Source: Lactarius indigo (taxonomy: Eukaryota > Basidiomycota > Agaricomycetes > Russulales > Russulaceae). Taken from it: a stretch of 64,000 nucleotides of DNA. Both the position numbers and the translations under genes were made by a program. Location: positions 1 through 64,000 of the forward strand of contig JAFKAC010000138.1 of assembly GCA_025766275.1 (NCBI GenBank), read 5' to 3'. How positions within the stretch are numbered: the stretch's first letter is position 1; each line of letters opens with the position of its first letter. Below, one piece after another: positions 1 to 11,500 of this stretch. Under the pieces are notes generated by a model. It did not search any database. It was not told where the DNA came from and saw only the letters and a list, made by a program, of their open reading frames with translations.

Positions 1-185
1 TCGCCTGGAGGACCCATGATTAGTATATGATAGCACAAGAATACCAAGTCGGTGGACCTTTTTTGGAAGAAAGCCAAGTAGCGGTCTGCGATGATCTTAA
101 GGTGCGAGTCGAAAAGACCAAGAAGACTTTTCGATTGGCTCTCCAACGCCTCTCTTGACTGAGGTTCCGTAGATATGAAGGGCAT
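1..185 (-). CDS. F-BAR/RhoGAP protein, copy D, 5' end only (partial)
   Basis: This is the first exon of a minus-strand gene that continues past the left edge of the window. The start codon is at 185-183. The first residues (MPFISTEPQSREALE...) line up with the N-termini of copies A, B and C, followed by the helix ...FDSHLKIIADRYLAFFQK. Exon 1 ends at 58. A short intron (57 down to 5, acceptor CTCCAG) sits at the same place as intron 1 of copy A, and exon 2 starts at base 4. Proteins of this type bind curved membranes through the F-BAR dimer and Rho-type GTPases through a C-terminal GAP domain. The GAP part is outside the window, so its integrity is unknown. Confidence 0.6.
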   Translation of the reverse strand, partial: MPFISTEPQSREALESQSKSLLGLFDSHLKIIADRYLAFFQKRSTDLVFLCYHILIMGPPG

Positions 186-1316
186 GGTTGTGACTGCAGT
201 TGAAACGTGAGGCTTCAAGCTTCAATTTGCAGGTTGTGACCTTGGAAAAAGCTGCGCTACTAGCATGAGGGATATTCGCGAGAGCTCAGCGCTCAGAGGA
301 GACTATCTCAGGCCCCCAAAATGGCATAGTCAACTAGTGAGGCCTAGTAGCCTAAGGTGCGAGTCCAGCGTTCGATGTTCACCACAACCATCGGAATGCT
401 GGGCAACATCGATTCAAGAACGAAGCATTGAGCACCGCATATACACTCACCTCAGACCTTGATCTCACTCTGGGTTTTGAAGTTGAGATATGTACGACTT
501 CGTGGTTGCGGAGAAAGGTATCCACATATGTTCTTCTCGGCACCACCCTCAAACGCTCTGCATCCTTGTCAGTGGCTTTGGACTCGGACGTGGAGGGTAG
601 GTTCTCGGTCCTTCCTCGATTCCGCATGTTCAAGTTCTCTCCCGGCTTCTTTGCGTTTCTTTGGACAGCGAGGTCGTATCTTGAATCAGAGAGGCTGTGC
701 GGTGCTCTCCTTCGGGCTCAAGGTGCGAATGTATTTCAAAAATAGACAAACGAGACCGTTGCTACGGGTGATCGAATAAATGGCCGATGGATCTCACCCC
801 ATTCCGATTATGCCAGTGATGGCCCGAACTCAAACTCAACTCTTCGCCTTATTCAAGTTCTATTTCCTCAGTAAAACTTCCCCTAGTAGGTCAATGATTC
901 AGTTCAGAATACTCTGCAGATGGGGAGCTGCGCACTACAGACAAGAGGCAATGACTCTGTCACAGTGATGTCACCTACCTCCGTGTGAATTAGTGACTGA
1001 GCGAACATAACGGCAGGGAAACCGGGCAAGAGAATTCTGTAATTCCCGTCGCAAACTCGCTGGTTAAATACATAAGCAACTACTAAAAGTAATAAACGCT
1101 GACGCGGCCCTCCTATTCGTACAAGAACACATCTGAGACATACCGTAGGAAACATCTCCGAATACCTGCAATATACAGACTTGCGCATCGCTTTAGTAAT
1201 ACAAAAGGTCACAAGATCGCGATAAGTCACGCTGACTCATTCGGTTCACAACAAGTCGGAGGTCGCACGTGACACTGTCATCTGCGATCAGTGACGTCAT
1301 CGATGCCATCGCGTCA
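186..1316. other. gene-free stretch: RhoGAP-D 5' flank, then unassigned
   Basis: Bases up to about 430 resemble the 5' flank of RhoGAP copy A (about 16453-16690), so they belong to the duplicated segment. The rest, up to the gag stop, has no convincing ORF. If the gag element were complete, pol and the 3' LTR would lie here on the minus strand, but neither is visible. Confidence 0.5.
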
Positions 1317-2351
1317 TTAGTCGAACATTCGGCTAAAGCTTTCTTCGTCGTCGCCGTCGAGTCCCTCCTCAAAGAGCATATCCGAGATGAGGTTCTGTCG
1401 TTCCTCTCGTGTCATTTGGAGGATTGCGCCTTTCAACATGGCGAGGTGAGTCGGCTTGACTACGACGTCTTTACTAACTTCAGTGTTGTCGATCTTTGCT
1501 GTCGGTAGTCCGCGCTTTTTTGGGCAATCTCTGGAAAAATGGCCTTGTCGAAGGCAGCGGAAGCATCTACCTTCTCTTCGACACTTATCTATCTGTTCCA
1601 GCTCTTCCTTGGTGCGCTGTCGGGGTTTATTTCTCGTGACGGCGTCTACATCCATAGGTACCACCCGGTCACTTCGTATGTTCTGACTCGTCGTAGGTTG
1701 CGTAGGTCCTGGCGGCGGGTGCGATTTGTTGTCTATGGCCGCCACATAGATGGCGATGGTATGAAATCGATGAGCCTCCTCTCTGGCCGCCGTTTGCCAA
1801 TCTGTCATGGTTTTAGGAATGGTAGGACGCCGTAGACAGGCGATGAGAAGACCCTTCTTGAGCCTGAGGCCGCGTCGGAAGAATTCGATTGTGCTCTGAT
1901 CATCGCGGTCCCATCCCGCCGCATGTGCTAATCTTTCGAATGTGTCGATGTATTCGTCCACGTTGTCATTGACCATAGTGAGTGTGGTCAGTTTTTGGTG
2001 AGCGTTCTGTTTGCTACGTGTGTCTGACCATGTATCTTTGAACGCTCGTTCAAAAGAGTTCCAAAGCGCCTCGTCCGTTTCAGCTATAGGATTGGTCGTT
2101 CGGGTAATGTTGTTTTGGAGTTCCTTGTCGATAGCGTCTACCCAGTCATTCACGGCAGCACCCTGTATATACGAGAGCGCGAGCCCGACTCGTTGAAAGG
2201 GGGACACTACTCGTTCGTGGTCGCGGTTTACCCTGCGGAATTGGCGGAATTCATGCAAGAACCGTTCACTCTCCGTTCGTTTCCCTGTGAAAGTTGTCGG
2301 GGGGTTACCATCCAGGGCTCTGGTGAGTAGCGTGGGGGGTGCGAAGGTCAT
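1317..2351 (-). CDS. Gag polyprotein of a Ty3/gypsy-like LTR retrotransposon, pol missing
   Basis: A single 344-residue ORF. A helical capsid-like region covers about residues 25-190 and includes the retrotransposon-gag features W-x-D near residue 68 and a run resembling the LHDR-type major homology segment. Before the C-terminus it has a zinc knuckle, CFRCLRQGHFSRDC (C-x2-C-x4-H-x4-C), preceded by the PMDVDAV motif common in basidiomycete Gag proteins. Gag packages the element's RNA in cytoplasmic particles. Downstream (below 1317) there is no protease, reverse transcriptase, RNase H or integrase, so this is a non-autonomous or truncated element. The ORF itself has no break, which suggests the loss is recent or that gag alone is kept. 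Confidence 0.8.
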   Translation of the reverse strand: MTFAPPTLLTRALDGNPPTTFTGKRTESERFLHEFRQFRRVNRDHERVVSPFQRVGLALSYIQGAAVNDWVDAIDKELQNNITRTTNPIAETDEALWNSFERAFKDTWSDTRSKQNAHQKLTTLTMVNDNVDEYIDTFERLAHAAGWDRDDQSTIEFFRRGLRLKKGLLIACLRRPTIPKTMTDWQTAAREEAHRFHTIAIYVAAIDNKSHPPPGPTQPTTSQNIRSDRVVPMDVDAVTRNKPRQRTKEELEQIDKCRREGRCFRCLRQGHFSRDCPKKRGLPTAKIDNTEVSKDVVVKPTHLAMLKGAILQMTREERQNLISDMLFEEGLDGDDEESFSRMFD

Positions 2352-2757
2352 TGTGGTGATGTGGATTGGTGGTGTCGTCGGCGGTGGCTGGACGATTCGG
2401 CGTTTTCCTTTTTTTTTTTTTTTGTTGGTCTCTCGTCGGTGAATGAGTCGCTGATTGTTTGTGTATTTCTCCAGACGTACGGGTCGACTTCGGTATGGCC
2501 TCTAGTCAAGAGTCCCCAAAGAAGCGGTTGTCCGATTCTTCGCGAGTTGTATGTGTACCACTGGTCTTCGTGCAGGTATAGCCTGCAAGTTCTCTCCAGG
2601 TGGCAGCTCCGTCTCCGATGTCTCCGATGTTTGGAGTATGTCGTCGTACCACGTAGCGTCGTTCGTTTGGGTCGGTAGGGTCTTCGGAGGGCTCGATTCT
2701 TGCCCGTTCGTCTGGTTTCGGATGTGGTGTGGTAGCCAGCGTCACTCCGCGTACCGT
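2352..2757 (-). mobile_element. leader of the gag element
   Basis: This stretch lies between the gag start and the candidate LTR. A 79-residue ORF on the minus strand (2745-2506) may be an upstream part of gag separated by a break. The bases next to the LTR, read on the minus strand, show GGTA..GC.GAGTGAC, weakly like an initiator-tRNA primer-binding site. A T-tract lies at about 2408-2422. Confidence 0.3.
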
Positions 2758-2955
2758 TGTAACAGCCCTAGATTACCCGGCTCCTATACTCGCTATTACG
2801 ATCCAGTCGGATCGTTCGTTAGCCTAGGGCTCAGGATGATTCGGATCAATAATCGATAAGAGGACTGGGGACTTGCGAGGCAAGCGAGAGGGTAAATTCA
2901 GGTGGAGAAGAGTGACTGGATTTCAACAAAGTAGAGATAAGGTACTACGGTTACA
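2758..2955 (-). repeat. candidate solo 5' LTR (TGTAAC...GTTACA)
   Basis: A 198-bp block with matching inverted ends TGTAAC and GTTACA, placed directly upstream of the gag leader. That is where the 5' LTR of a minus-strand element should be. I found no second copy downstream of gag, so LTR status rests on the end motifs and position only. Confidence 0.35.
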
Positions 2956-4639
2956 AGCTCCTCGTATTTATATCCTACAGACTGAAGTTTTCTATTACTA
3001 ATTTTCGGTAGATTCTCTAATGCCAGCACGACGGCTTTGCTGGCGAGCGAGCTGGCAGCCAGCTCACTACAATCCGACTCGTAACTATCATACTCTTGAT
3101 CATATATCGTAGATCAGTGACCGTCTGTATATGAAGGGTAAACCTGCGATATACAGGTTTTGGTGCGTGCAGCGGGTGGTGTCGTCGTTGTGCTCGGGCA
3201 AACGCAGCAGACGTATTACGAGTGCTCATTTCTGCATTACGCTGACAGCTTGCTATTCTTCGCAATAGGACCAGACTCCGTGACGTACGCTCGTGACGTA
3301 CGCTCAATCTGCGATTACGGGGACAGCGTCTGTAGAAGCTCGTGAGGAACGTATGGTATAGACTGTGGAGATTATGCGATGAGACAAGATTACCCTCAAC
3401 GCTACGACAACCTTTGACATTCTCAGAGGTGTCAAGGTCTTCCTTTACAAACAAGATGCGAGCAAGCCGATTGTGAGGAATGTGAGTATTGCCATTTCAA
3501 ATCAAGGTCGAGAAGGTCGTGGGCTCCGCAAAGATACTGAGCGCCATGAAGGGCATACTGTACTGTAAGATTCGGATCGAGTCCTGAACCCATAGATATC
3601 GCCGTGAGATATGCCGGTCGATAGTAAGCGCTTTGTGTGCCTGTACTCAGGCTGTACTACTGTATGTCCAGCGCTCGATCTAGCGCTCGACGTGGGACCC
3701 TCGGGGTCTTTAGTTATTGGCATCCTCGTTATCACCGTCCAACGTGCGTCCAACTGTGTAAACACGCCCACCCAGACGATCGTTGTACATCTTGTACTAA
3801 GAAGACATAATGCCAGGTTGCGGATCCCAGTCCCAGTCGTGAGTGATATCTTTCTAGTACACGTGCTCAGCAGCGCGCCCCCCGTTTGAAATGCTCGCGA
3901 GGCCGCCAGGCTGGAGCCGGACGAAATGTGTGTTCGTGGTTAGGTTTCGATTAGGAACTGACACTGTATCCCATGCAGTCAAACAAGAGGTAATCCGTCG
4001 GGTCCATCCCAAGGGATAAAGCACGGGGTGTCAGTGGAACAGCCCGAAGACAGCGGGTGCTCCTGCTGCATCTGTTGATGAGTGGTTCCTGGGGTTCATA
4101 AAACAATGTGAGTAACTCTTAATGAGCGGGAATTTCACAGTACTGGACGCAGCACCTGTGGTTATAGTAGAAATGATGGTGGTTCAACTCTTTCCTTCTC
4201 AACCCTTGCCTTGCATCCGAGTACACGTATTTGGTGTCAAATGAACGGGTGTCACTAGGTCAGCTACTATTGTTCTGATGGTCAGGAATACAATTGTCGT
4301 TACGGTGTTTTTCTCGCCTCCAACGCCGCAATGGACCCCTGATACCCGCCACCAGCTCACGCCAATTGGGCGTGTGTTCAAGTGTCTGACGAAAAAATTC
4401 TCACCGTGAATGTCAACTACCACGATGGTTAGACGGAGGTTAGACGTTAGAGTCCCACGCTATTGCACGCTTCGCGCGCATGTAACATCACAGCGCGCAA
4501 ATGCCTGTTCCGCTTTTGGGCGAAAATGGCGCGCAAAAATATATTTGGTGGCAGCAAATACCTGTACTCCTACCCAGAGTCTCAAAAACCCGCGCCGATT
4601 TCTGCCGCTTCTGCAATAGTTCCACGTTCTCGAACCCAA
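2956..4639. other. gene-free stretch
   Basis: Only short overlapping ORFs without recognisable motifs are present on either strand. It lies between the gag remnant and the start of the duplicated segment at about 4640. It could be decayed transposon sequence, but nothing specific can be supported. Confidence 0.5.
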
Positions 4640-6500
4640 GCCCCACATGCAGTCGAGAGGTGTGTTACTCTCTAACGTTGAATCAAATAGAAAGAAATCG
4701 ACTACGTTGAGACTGCGTAAAGTACAAGAAGTGAGAGCGCGCTCAGTGGATACAGTGGTTAATCACAACAGCGATAGAGAACGTTGAATATAAAAGCGAA
4801 TACTGTTTCGAAGCTTATCCGAGAGCTAGGGTCATGCGAGGAGGGTGGTATCGGTATCGGCAATGCTTAGTAAGTATCTCAAGTAGACGTCACCTGTTAG
4901 AGTTATCATCGTGAAGTTGGGGACATAACATTTCGTCCTCACCTCGCGAACGAAAAGAAAAAAAAAAAGTCGCGGGTATAGGGGGACGTGACCAGTCTAC
5001 ATCCCAAGAGAGGAGTACGAGTCGTTCGTCGGCAGACCACCGCCATCGGGCATTCTAGCCTCTTGCTTACAGTCCAAACCCGACAACTCGAGCTCGTTTC
5101 CCAGTGGGTTCACCTTTGGCTCAGCGCCATCACTCGCCCGGCTCCGCCCACGCGGTTCCTCCCGCGTGGCATCCTCGCCCACCCTCGCACGCCCACGCGC
5201 GTCGTCCCGCTCGCGATCCCGAGTCCACTCCGTCCGCGTCTCCAGCTCTACCTGTACTTCCGCGAGCCGTTGCACGACGCGCGCGTTGCGTCCGACCTCG
5301 CCGTAGTTCCGGAACGTGCGGATGACGAGTATGAAGTATACCGACTTGGCACGTGATCCCGATCCGCGGGCCGAGTTCCGCATGTGGTGATAGAGGCGAT
5401 TGTGTCTGGCCTCGGGTGCCAGTGTGCTAGACGAAGGACACGATCGCAACGACGAAGGCGAGCACCGACAACGTGAGCCAAATGCCTGGTACTGCGAGTA
5501 GGACCCAGACATTCCAGAAAATCGCTGTCTCCATCTTCTGAACTTCCTATTTCCGAAGATGAGTGGGATCTGATCGACGAATTGGGACAACGTTCGACAT
5601 ACCTCGGCCCAGCGAGATGCGCGGTACATGCTACGCATGTTATCGAAGCGCACAATACGCGCTAACTAAAGAGCACAATGCAACCGTGCGGGTCAAGGGA
5701 TCGTCTGCCGCGTCCTGGATCCAGAACAAGGTCAGGATAGTTCTGCTCCAAAGTCAGTGAACAAGTCCCAAGCACAAAGTAAAAGGTGACCCACGAAAGG
5801 AGAAAAGCTGATAGGACATTAGGCGTCTTCCACTCCCTCACAAGCGAAGCAACGATACACTCCCATGAGAGCTTAAACTGGCCAAGGCAGGCAAAACATT
5901 CGGTGGTACCCAGTCCTCTGAGAATGGCAAGACGGTATCCGTCGTGCGATGTGGCGCGGTCTCTGTCCCTGCCGATTCGCATGCATCAATGATCCGCTGG
6001 AGTTCGGGTCGTATACAGCCGCGTCCTAGAATATACGCGTGACACGCAAAAAGCCCAGCGAAGGATGCCGTAACTCAATGTTATGTGCACTATGGAGGTG
6101 TGCAGAGCCAAAGAGTGGTGCACACACGTACGTACACGAGATATCGGTCTGGGACGCTGCAGTCACTTTCTTCTACGTCTTGGGTTGCGCGCACTTTCCG
6201 AAGCATCGCACAGAAGAGTTGAGCAACAGAAGAATGTGAATCTGGAACGGATGAATGGGTCTCCATGAGAATATATGCGACCAAGAGGGAAGAAGCGATC
6301 TAAAAACGTGCGCAGGGGTGTTGTGGCACGCGAATGAGAGGGGAGACCTTGCGTGAATGACCGTATCCCTGCCCATGAGGCTAGTCGAGGGTAGAAGCCC
6401 ATGTACGCTCTCGTAGGCTCAAGCTAAAAAAAAAAAAGAAGGGAGGGCACTTCCATGAGCTCGAGAGAGAATTACTGTAGTTCACGCAGACAGTTACTTG
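4640..6500. repeat. segmental duplication, copy 1 (partner about 25528-27560)
   Basis: Long stretches are near-identical to 25528-27560 in the same orientation, starting at the shared TCGAACCCAAGCC / CCCGAACCCAAGCC and ending in the serine-rich part of the membrane-protein gene. Copy 1 has many small indels and one deletion of about 100 bp (around 6330-6345) relative to copy 2. Confidence 0.85.
4997..6440 (-). pseudogene. decayed copy of the multi-pass membrane-protein gene at 25912-28231
   Basis: The 3' exon (4997-about 5400) still encodes the charged C-terminal tail, ending ...LPTNDSYSSLGM, and is over 85% alike to the intact copy by eye. The segment RFDNMRSMYRASRWAE is also kept. Upstream, around 5700-5990, the blocks FKLSWECIVASLVREWKT and the transmembrane helix remain, but they sit in a different frame from the following PDLVLDPGRGRRSL shift. 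Around 6090-6400 the N-terminal Ser/Arg-rich part is broken by more frame changes and a deletion. The first exons of the intact gene have no counterpart. The gene cannot give a full product. Confidence 0.8.
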
Positions 6501-6899
6501 TGAAGCTGAGTTCTGATTACACTACTAAGTTACATAATTAATATTTTGATATGTTTTTTCTCCGCGGTTGTTCGATCAAGTGTTCGGTTCTCACTGCCTC
6601 TATTTTGGTTTGTTTATATGCACACCCGCGGATGTGGACTGTCATCGGTTCAGCGGCGTTTGTCTTGGGCCGGGGCCGGGTATTCTTACCCTGATTTCCC
6701 TCAGTTTGCGACTTGGTTTGCATCGCTTCGTTCGCTTCGTTTATGTCCGGGCTGTGTATGGTATAGCTTACCCATAGCTAGACCGGGGCCCATCCCCGGA
6801 ATGACCTCATGAGAAAAATATACATCTCACTACAGTTCCTCGCCCCCTTCACCTACCTGTTCTTGATCCGAGTTCTGTGCCGCCGGTGTGACTGGCACA
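6501..6899. other. gene-free stretch upstream of the NLR locus
   Basis: AT-rich at first (about 6520-6560), then CT-rich up to the start codon at 6900. No coding motif was seen. It probably contains the promoter of the gene that starts at 6900. Confidence 0.4.
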
Positions 6900-8508
6900 A
6901 TGGCTCACTACGACATCTTTCGTCACCACCTTTCGATCACGGCCCCTGCCTACGGACATGCCCTTTGGGATCCAAATCCGGGGAATCTATATCCCGCCGT
7001 GGAGGTCGGCGACGTCGGCTACATTCGCGAAGGCAAATTCCGTCGTCTCTTCAATGTTTTGCTTCCTGCGAAACATCCGTCCCATCGCAATTTCGGTGTC
7101 CCGGAGTACCACGAACAGCTGACGCTCAACATAGAAAACCACATCGATATTGGCAACCTTAATCCCCATAATTTTCATTCAGCTGGCGTCACCTCGGGGC
7201 CCGAATCAGATCCGAGTCCATGGGCCGATGGGTACCTGAGCTGCATGGTTTACTGTAAATACACGGCCACTCACACTTTCTCAGGCCCCCAAATGAAGGC
7301 GAAGTGTCTTTTTCGTGCCCGATGAATCAAGGCGCAGCATTATGCCTTCCAATAAGGGCTAGGAGGGAGGACACTGTAGCGAGTACAAAGTTTGGCAAGT
7401 GGATAATTAGTCATATCGACCGCTGGTTTGCATGGGCCCGACAGCTTGAACTGGGAGTCAACCGGATGGAGGATATCATCCTGGTTACCGGGACTCATCG
7501 CACGAGATCTTGTGCTAATGTGGCTTTCCCTGGAGGCCAGAAAGGTGCACAAGTATCATTCAGGGCTATGGTTGACCACCGCGGTGATATTGTTGCCGTC
7601 AACTGGCAATTCTCACACGAGCGCAATCGAGGGGCGTTTTTTAATTGTGGCCCTAATGGCGAGGTATGACTGTCCACAGCTGCGCTGACCAACGAATTCT
7701 GAAATATCTTACACGTGATCTTATTAACGCTAGGACCTACCAGAGGATCAGTGCGTATTCGTTCGGGGGTTTCGTGTCACTCGTAAATACAAGATATTAC
7801 CAAGACTTAGGGGGGCAGCAGGACCCAATCCAGACCCGGAGGGATACGAAGAAGAGCCAGACATGGAGCTCATGCCGGTACCGGCTGTATCGGAGGTAAC
7901 GCTGCTAGTGCGCACTTTTTTGAAGTTCTCTGGTCTTCATTTTAGTTTTCAAAGTACCGGGATCCTCTTCACATCCTACTAGAATTCATCGCCGAAGTAA
8001 GCACTTTGAAGAACTTTATCTCTGCGTGTTGGTACTAATACGAAGTACTAGGAGGCACCTGATTGCGATATGCTCCTCGTTCATGACAATGACCTTGCAG
8101 AGCTTCATGGGATTTATGACGGTGCTGTGAGTAGGGGTTTATACTATAATACACCAACTATATTGTCATTTTTTTTCTTGCTTGCAGCCGATAGAATCTC
8201 TCCAACCAAATGCTATATTAAGTCACCTACGAAGTGCCCAGCTGAAGGTTCACGAGGTTCAGTTTGGCCCAGGTAAACACCTTCCAGTACTATCACAACT
8301 TCTGTATTTCTCACGGTAGAGTGGCACACACCCGAAGACCTGTCCTCTGCCGACAACGGCGAGAGTTCTGATACAGAAACTGTTCGGATAGCTACCCTAT
8401 CAAACATTTTTGAAGAACTGCGTGAGTTTTATGTTCTGCGGAGCCTGATGTTGCATCTTGAATACATAGCTATTGATAGCTGCGTCTCATGCGCACCCTA
8501 CCACTCCT
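6900..8508 (+). CDS. uncharacterised Agaricomycete domain protein, possibly the N-terminus of the adjoining NLR
   Basis: Seven exons can be joined in frame: 6900-7231, 7285-7663, 7734-7895, 7946-7996, 8052-8126, 8188-8272 and 8320-8421. All introns are short and GT-AG, and they give 395 residues. I recognise the opening (MAHYDIFRHHLSITAPAYGH) and the block MEDIILVTGTHRTRSCANV as a multicopy Agaricomycete family of unknown function. There is no signal peptide or membrane segment. If the last intron is not used, or if acceptor 8469 is used, translation stops at 8508. If acceptor 8479 is used, the frame runs straight into the Goodbye domain of the NLR (see that entry). The ATG at 6900 was chosen because the family begins there. 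Confidence 0.65.
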
Positions 8509-11500
8509 AATATTCAAGAACTCTTTGAAGTCGCTCTAAAGGAATATGAAAGGCGGACCGGCATAAATCTCCTTGAACATCGTCTCGCCATCGAGCTCAA
8601 GAGTTGCGATTCGGACGTATCTGTAATTGAAGTACTCCAGGCGAAACCTCAGAAATCTCAAAAGTTTCCCGATCATAGCGATGACGTGATGGCGCGGGTA
8701 AAGCCGGTTGTTCGCTTGCTGCATACATTGTCTACCAGTGGGGCTCTTGGAGAGGGTGTCAATGTGGTACGTTGGGCGGCAAAGGCTGTCTATGCCGCCA
8801 AAGTTTTTTTTTTCTTTTTTGAAATGCCGCCGAAGTTGCCTGACCTTGGCAATCGTGTTATAGTCGCTCACTCCCGCAATTGCGATTTTCACTGGGATTG
8901 GTGTGCTTCTCAGGCTTGATGCATGTGTCTTTTCTTCTTAGCGCCATGCCGTGAAGCATTCTAATATGTATAAATACTAGACAACCAAGCATGTTACTAG
9001 TGCAAGCAATGGCGCACTCGTCGACTTCTTCGAGTCCACGGAAGACCTTCTTCGGCCCCTCGATATTTGTACTAAGATCCCACCTACGACAGAGACAACT
9101 ACAATACTCGCGAAGATATTAACAGAACTCCTCTCTGTCCTTGCCCTTGGGACACAACAGGCTAAGCAAGGGCTGCTCTTGGCTCAACATAATACAGTGG
9201 AGTTAGGAAGTAAACTTTTCGGAATCAAAGGCGTCGAAGTAGTGCGACAGAGATTGGACCGGCTCAACAAAGAGGAGGCTAGGACGACCGCAATGCAGAT
9301 TCTGGAAGTGGTTTATGGTCTTCTAAAAAATATGAAGGCGGTCATGAATGGTGCGCAGGCCAAATTCATTTTACGTGCTGTACTACTAAGCGCCTTTCCG
9401 GTTAGGTGAAGAGTCGTCGATCAATGACTTCCGGGAGGCACTCGGTACATTTGAGTCATATATGCCTGTCAACATAACTGACCACGGGTACCAGTCACCA
9501 TGCAGCGTGTCACGAGAAATATGAATAAGGGGAAGCGTCCGTCATCCTTTCCGAACTAATAGTTGGTTGTTGCGACTCACAGATCGCTTCGCAGATGACC
9601 AATCACAATCGTCCTCTCAGCGATGGTTGTCACCACCAGATCCGTCGAGACATCACAATATCTTGCGCGAAATCCGCCACGAAGGAACTACAGCATGGGT
9701 TATCCATGGACACACTTTTCGCGAGTGGATGGCCACAGGTACCCTTTTATGGATACACGGAAAATGCACGTTTCTCTTAGTATTTGCACCCTTGTCACCG
9801 CTGATGGACGGACACCTTACCTCATAGTGGGCTCAGGGAAGAGTGTACTGTGGTACGTGTTACTATACCTTTTATCCCTTAAGGTGTACCAATAATTTTA
9901 ACCAGTTCTGCGATCATCGAAGAAATCGAAGGCATGTGCGAGGCTGGGCAGGCCTCTTTGGCATACTTCTATTTTAGAGTCAGAGATACCGCCGAGCAAG
10001 ACATCCGAGGACTGCTCACTTCACTCCTTTTCCAACTGTCCGCTCAATCTGATCTTTGTTGCAAAATTCTCTCTACCTTGTATTATGAACACGATGGTGG
10101 CTCGCAACAACCCAGCGATGACGTACTTACGCAGTGCCTCAAAGACATGCTCACCATTCCCGAGCAAGGCCCAATGTACATCATCTTGGATGCCGTCGAC
10201 GAATGTCCCAATAGATTTGGAACACCATCCCCGCGCGAGAGACTCCTGGGTCTCTTGGACGAGCTCATCCAACTAAGTCGTCCTGGTTTACGTATTTGCA
10301 TCACCAGTCGCCCCGAACTCGACATAGAAAATATTCTTCGACCAATCTCATCCCATTCGATGTCTCTTCACGACAAAACTGGAAAGCTTCAGGATGATAT
10401 TTTCGACTACGTCAGCGCTGTCGTGAACTCAGATCGGAGGATGCAAAAGTGGAAAGCAGAGGATCGGCGCCTCGTCATTGATACGCTCTCACAGAGAGCC
10501 GATGGGATGTACGTTTTCGTTACGTCCAAAGCTGTAATGAGCCTTTACTCATCCGTTCCGCGCAGGTTCCTCTGGGTCTTCTGCCAACTAGAAGTACTGC
10601 GTCTCAGCCTCCCAAGCAGCATCCGACGTGTGTTAAAGGAATTACCAATGTCACTAACGGCAGCATACGAGAATGCACTGGATAGAGTCGACGAAGAGAA
10701 CTGGGAATGCGCTTATCGTCTTTTTCAATACATCACAGTCGCTTCCCGCCCACTTCGCGTTGAGGAGCTCGCAGAGATCCTGGTGTTCGACTTCAGCGGT
10801 GGTCGGGGATCGGTCCCGAAATTCGTGGAGAATTGGCGCCAGAAAAACCCCAGAGAGGCCGTGCTGTCTACGTGTTCAAGTTTAATCACCGTCGTAGAAA
10901 TCTCCGGGGCTCGGGTTGTTCACTTTTCTCACTTTTCGTTCAGAGAATTTTTGATGTCGGGCCCCCTCGCCACGGCAAAAGAACCTCTCTCCCGCTACCA
11001 CGTCTCTCTCGAGCCCGCCCATACGATCGTCACACAAGCTTGCCTCAGTCTCCTGCTCCAGCTCGACAGCGTCGACCGACAAAAGGTCGATGGTTGGCCC
11101 CTTGCGAAGTATGCTGCTCGGTACTGGGTCAGCCATGCCCAGTTCAGAAATGTCTCATCCGAATCCTCCATCCGAAATGCCATGGAATCCCTCTTTGATC
11201 CAGATGGCCCATATCTTATGGTCTGGGTCGCAATGTGGGACGTTGATGAGGAGTTGAGCACCTATCGTTCACCGGGCGCTTCCCCGAAGCCCACAGCAAC
11301 CGCATTGTACTATGCCGCCCTGTGTGGCTTCCGTGACGTGGTGGAATGGCTAGTGATGGAGCGCCTACAGGACGTGAATACCAGGGGCGGTAATTACGCC
11401 ACACCATTGCATGCTACATCCGCGAGGGGATATTTGAAGGTTGCACTGTTTCTCCTCGAACACGGCGCGAATGTCGATCTTGCGGGCGATCTTGACCAAA

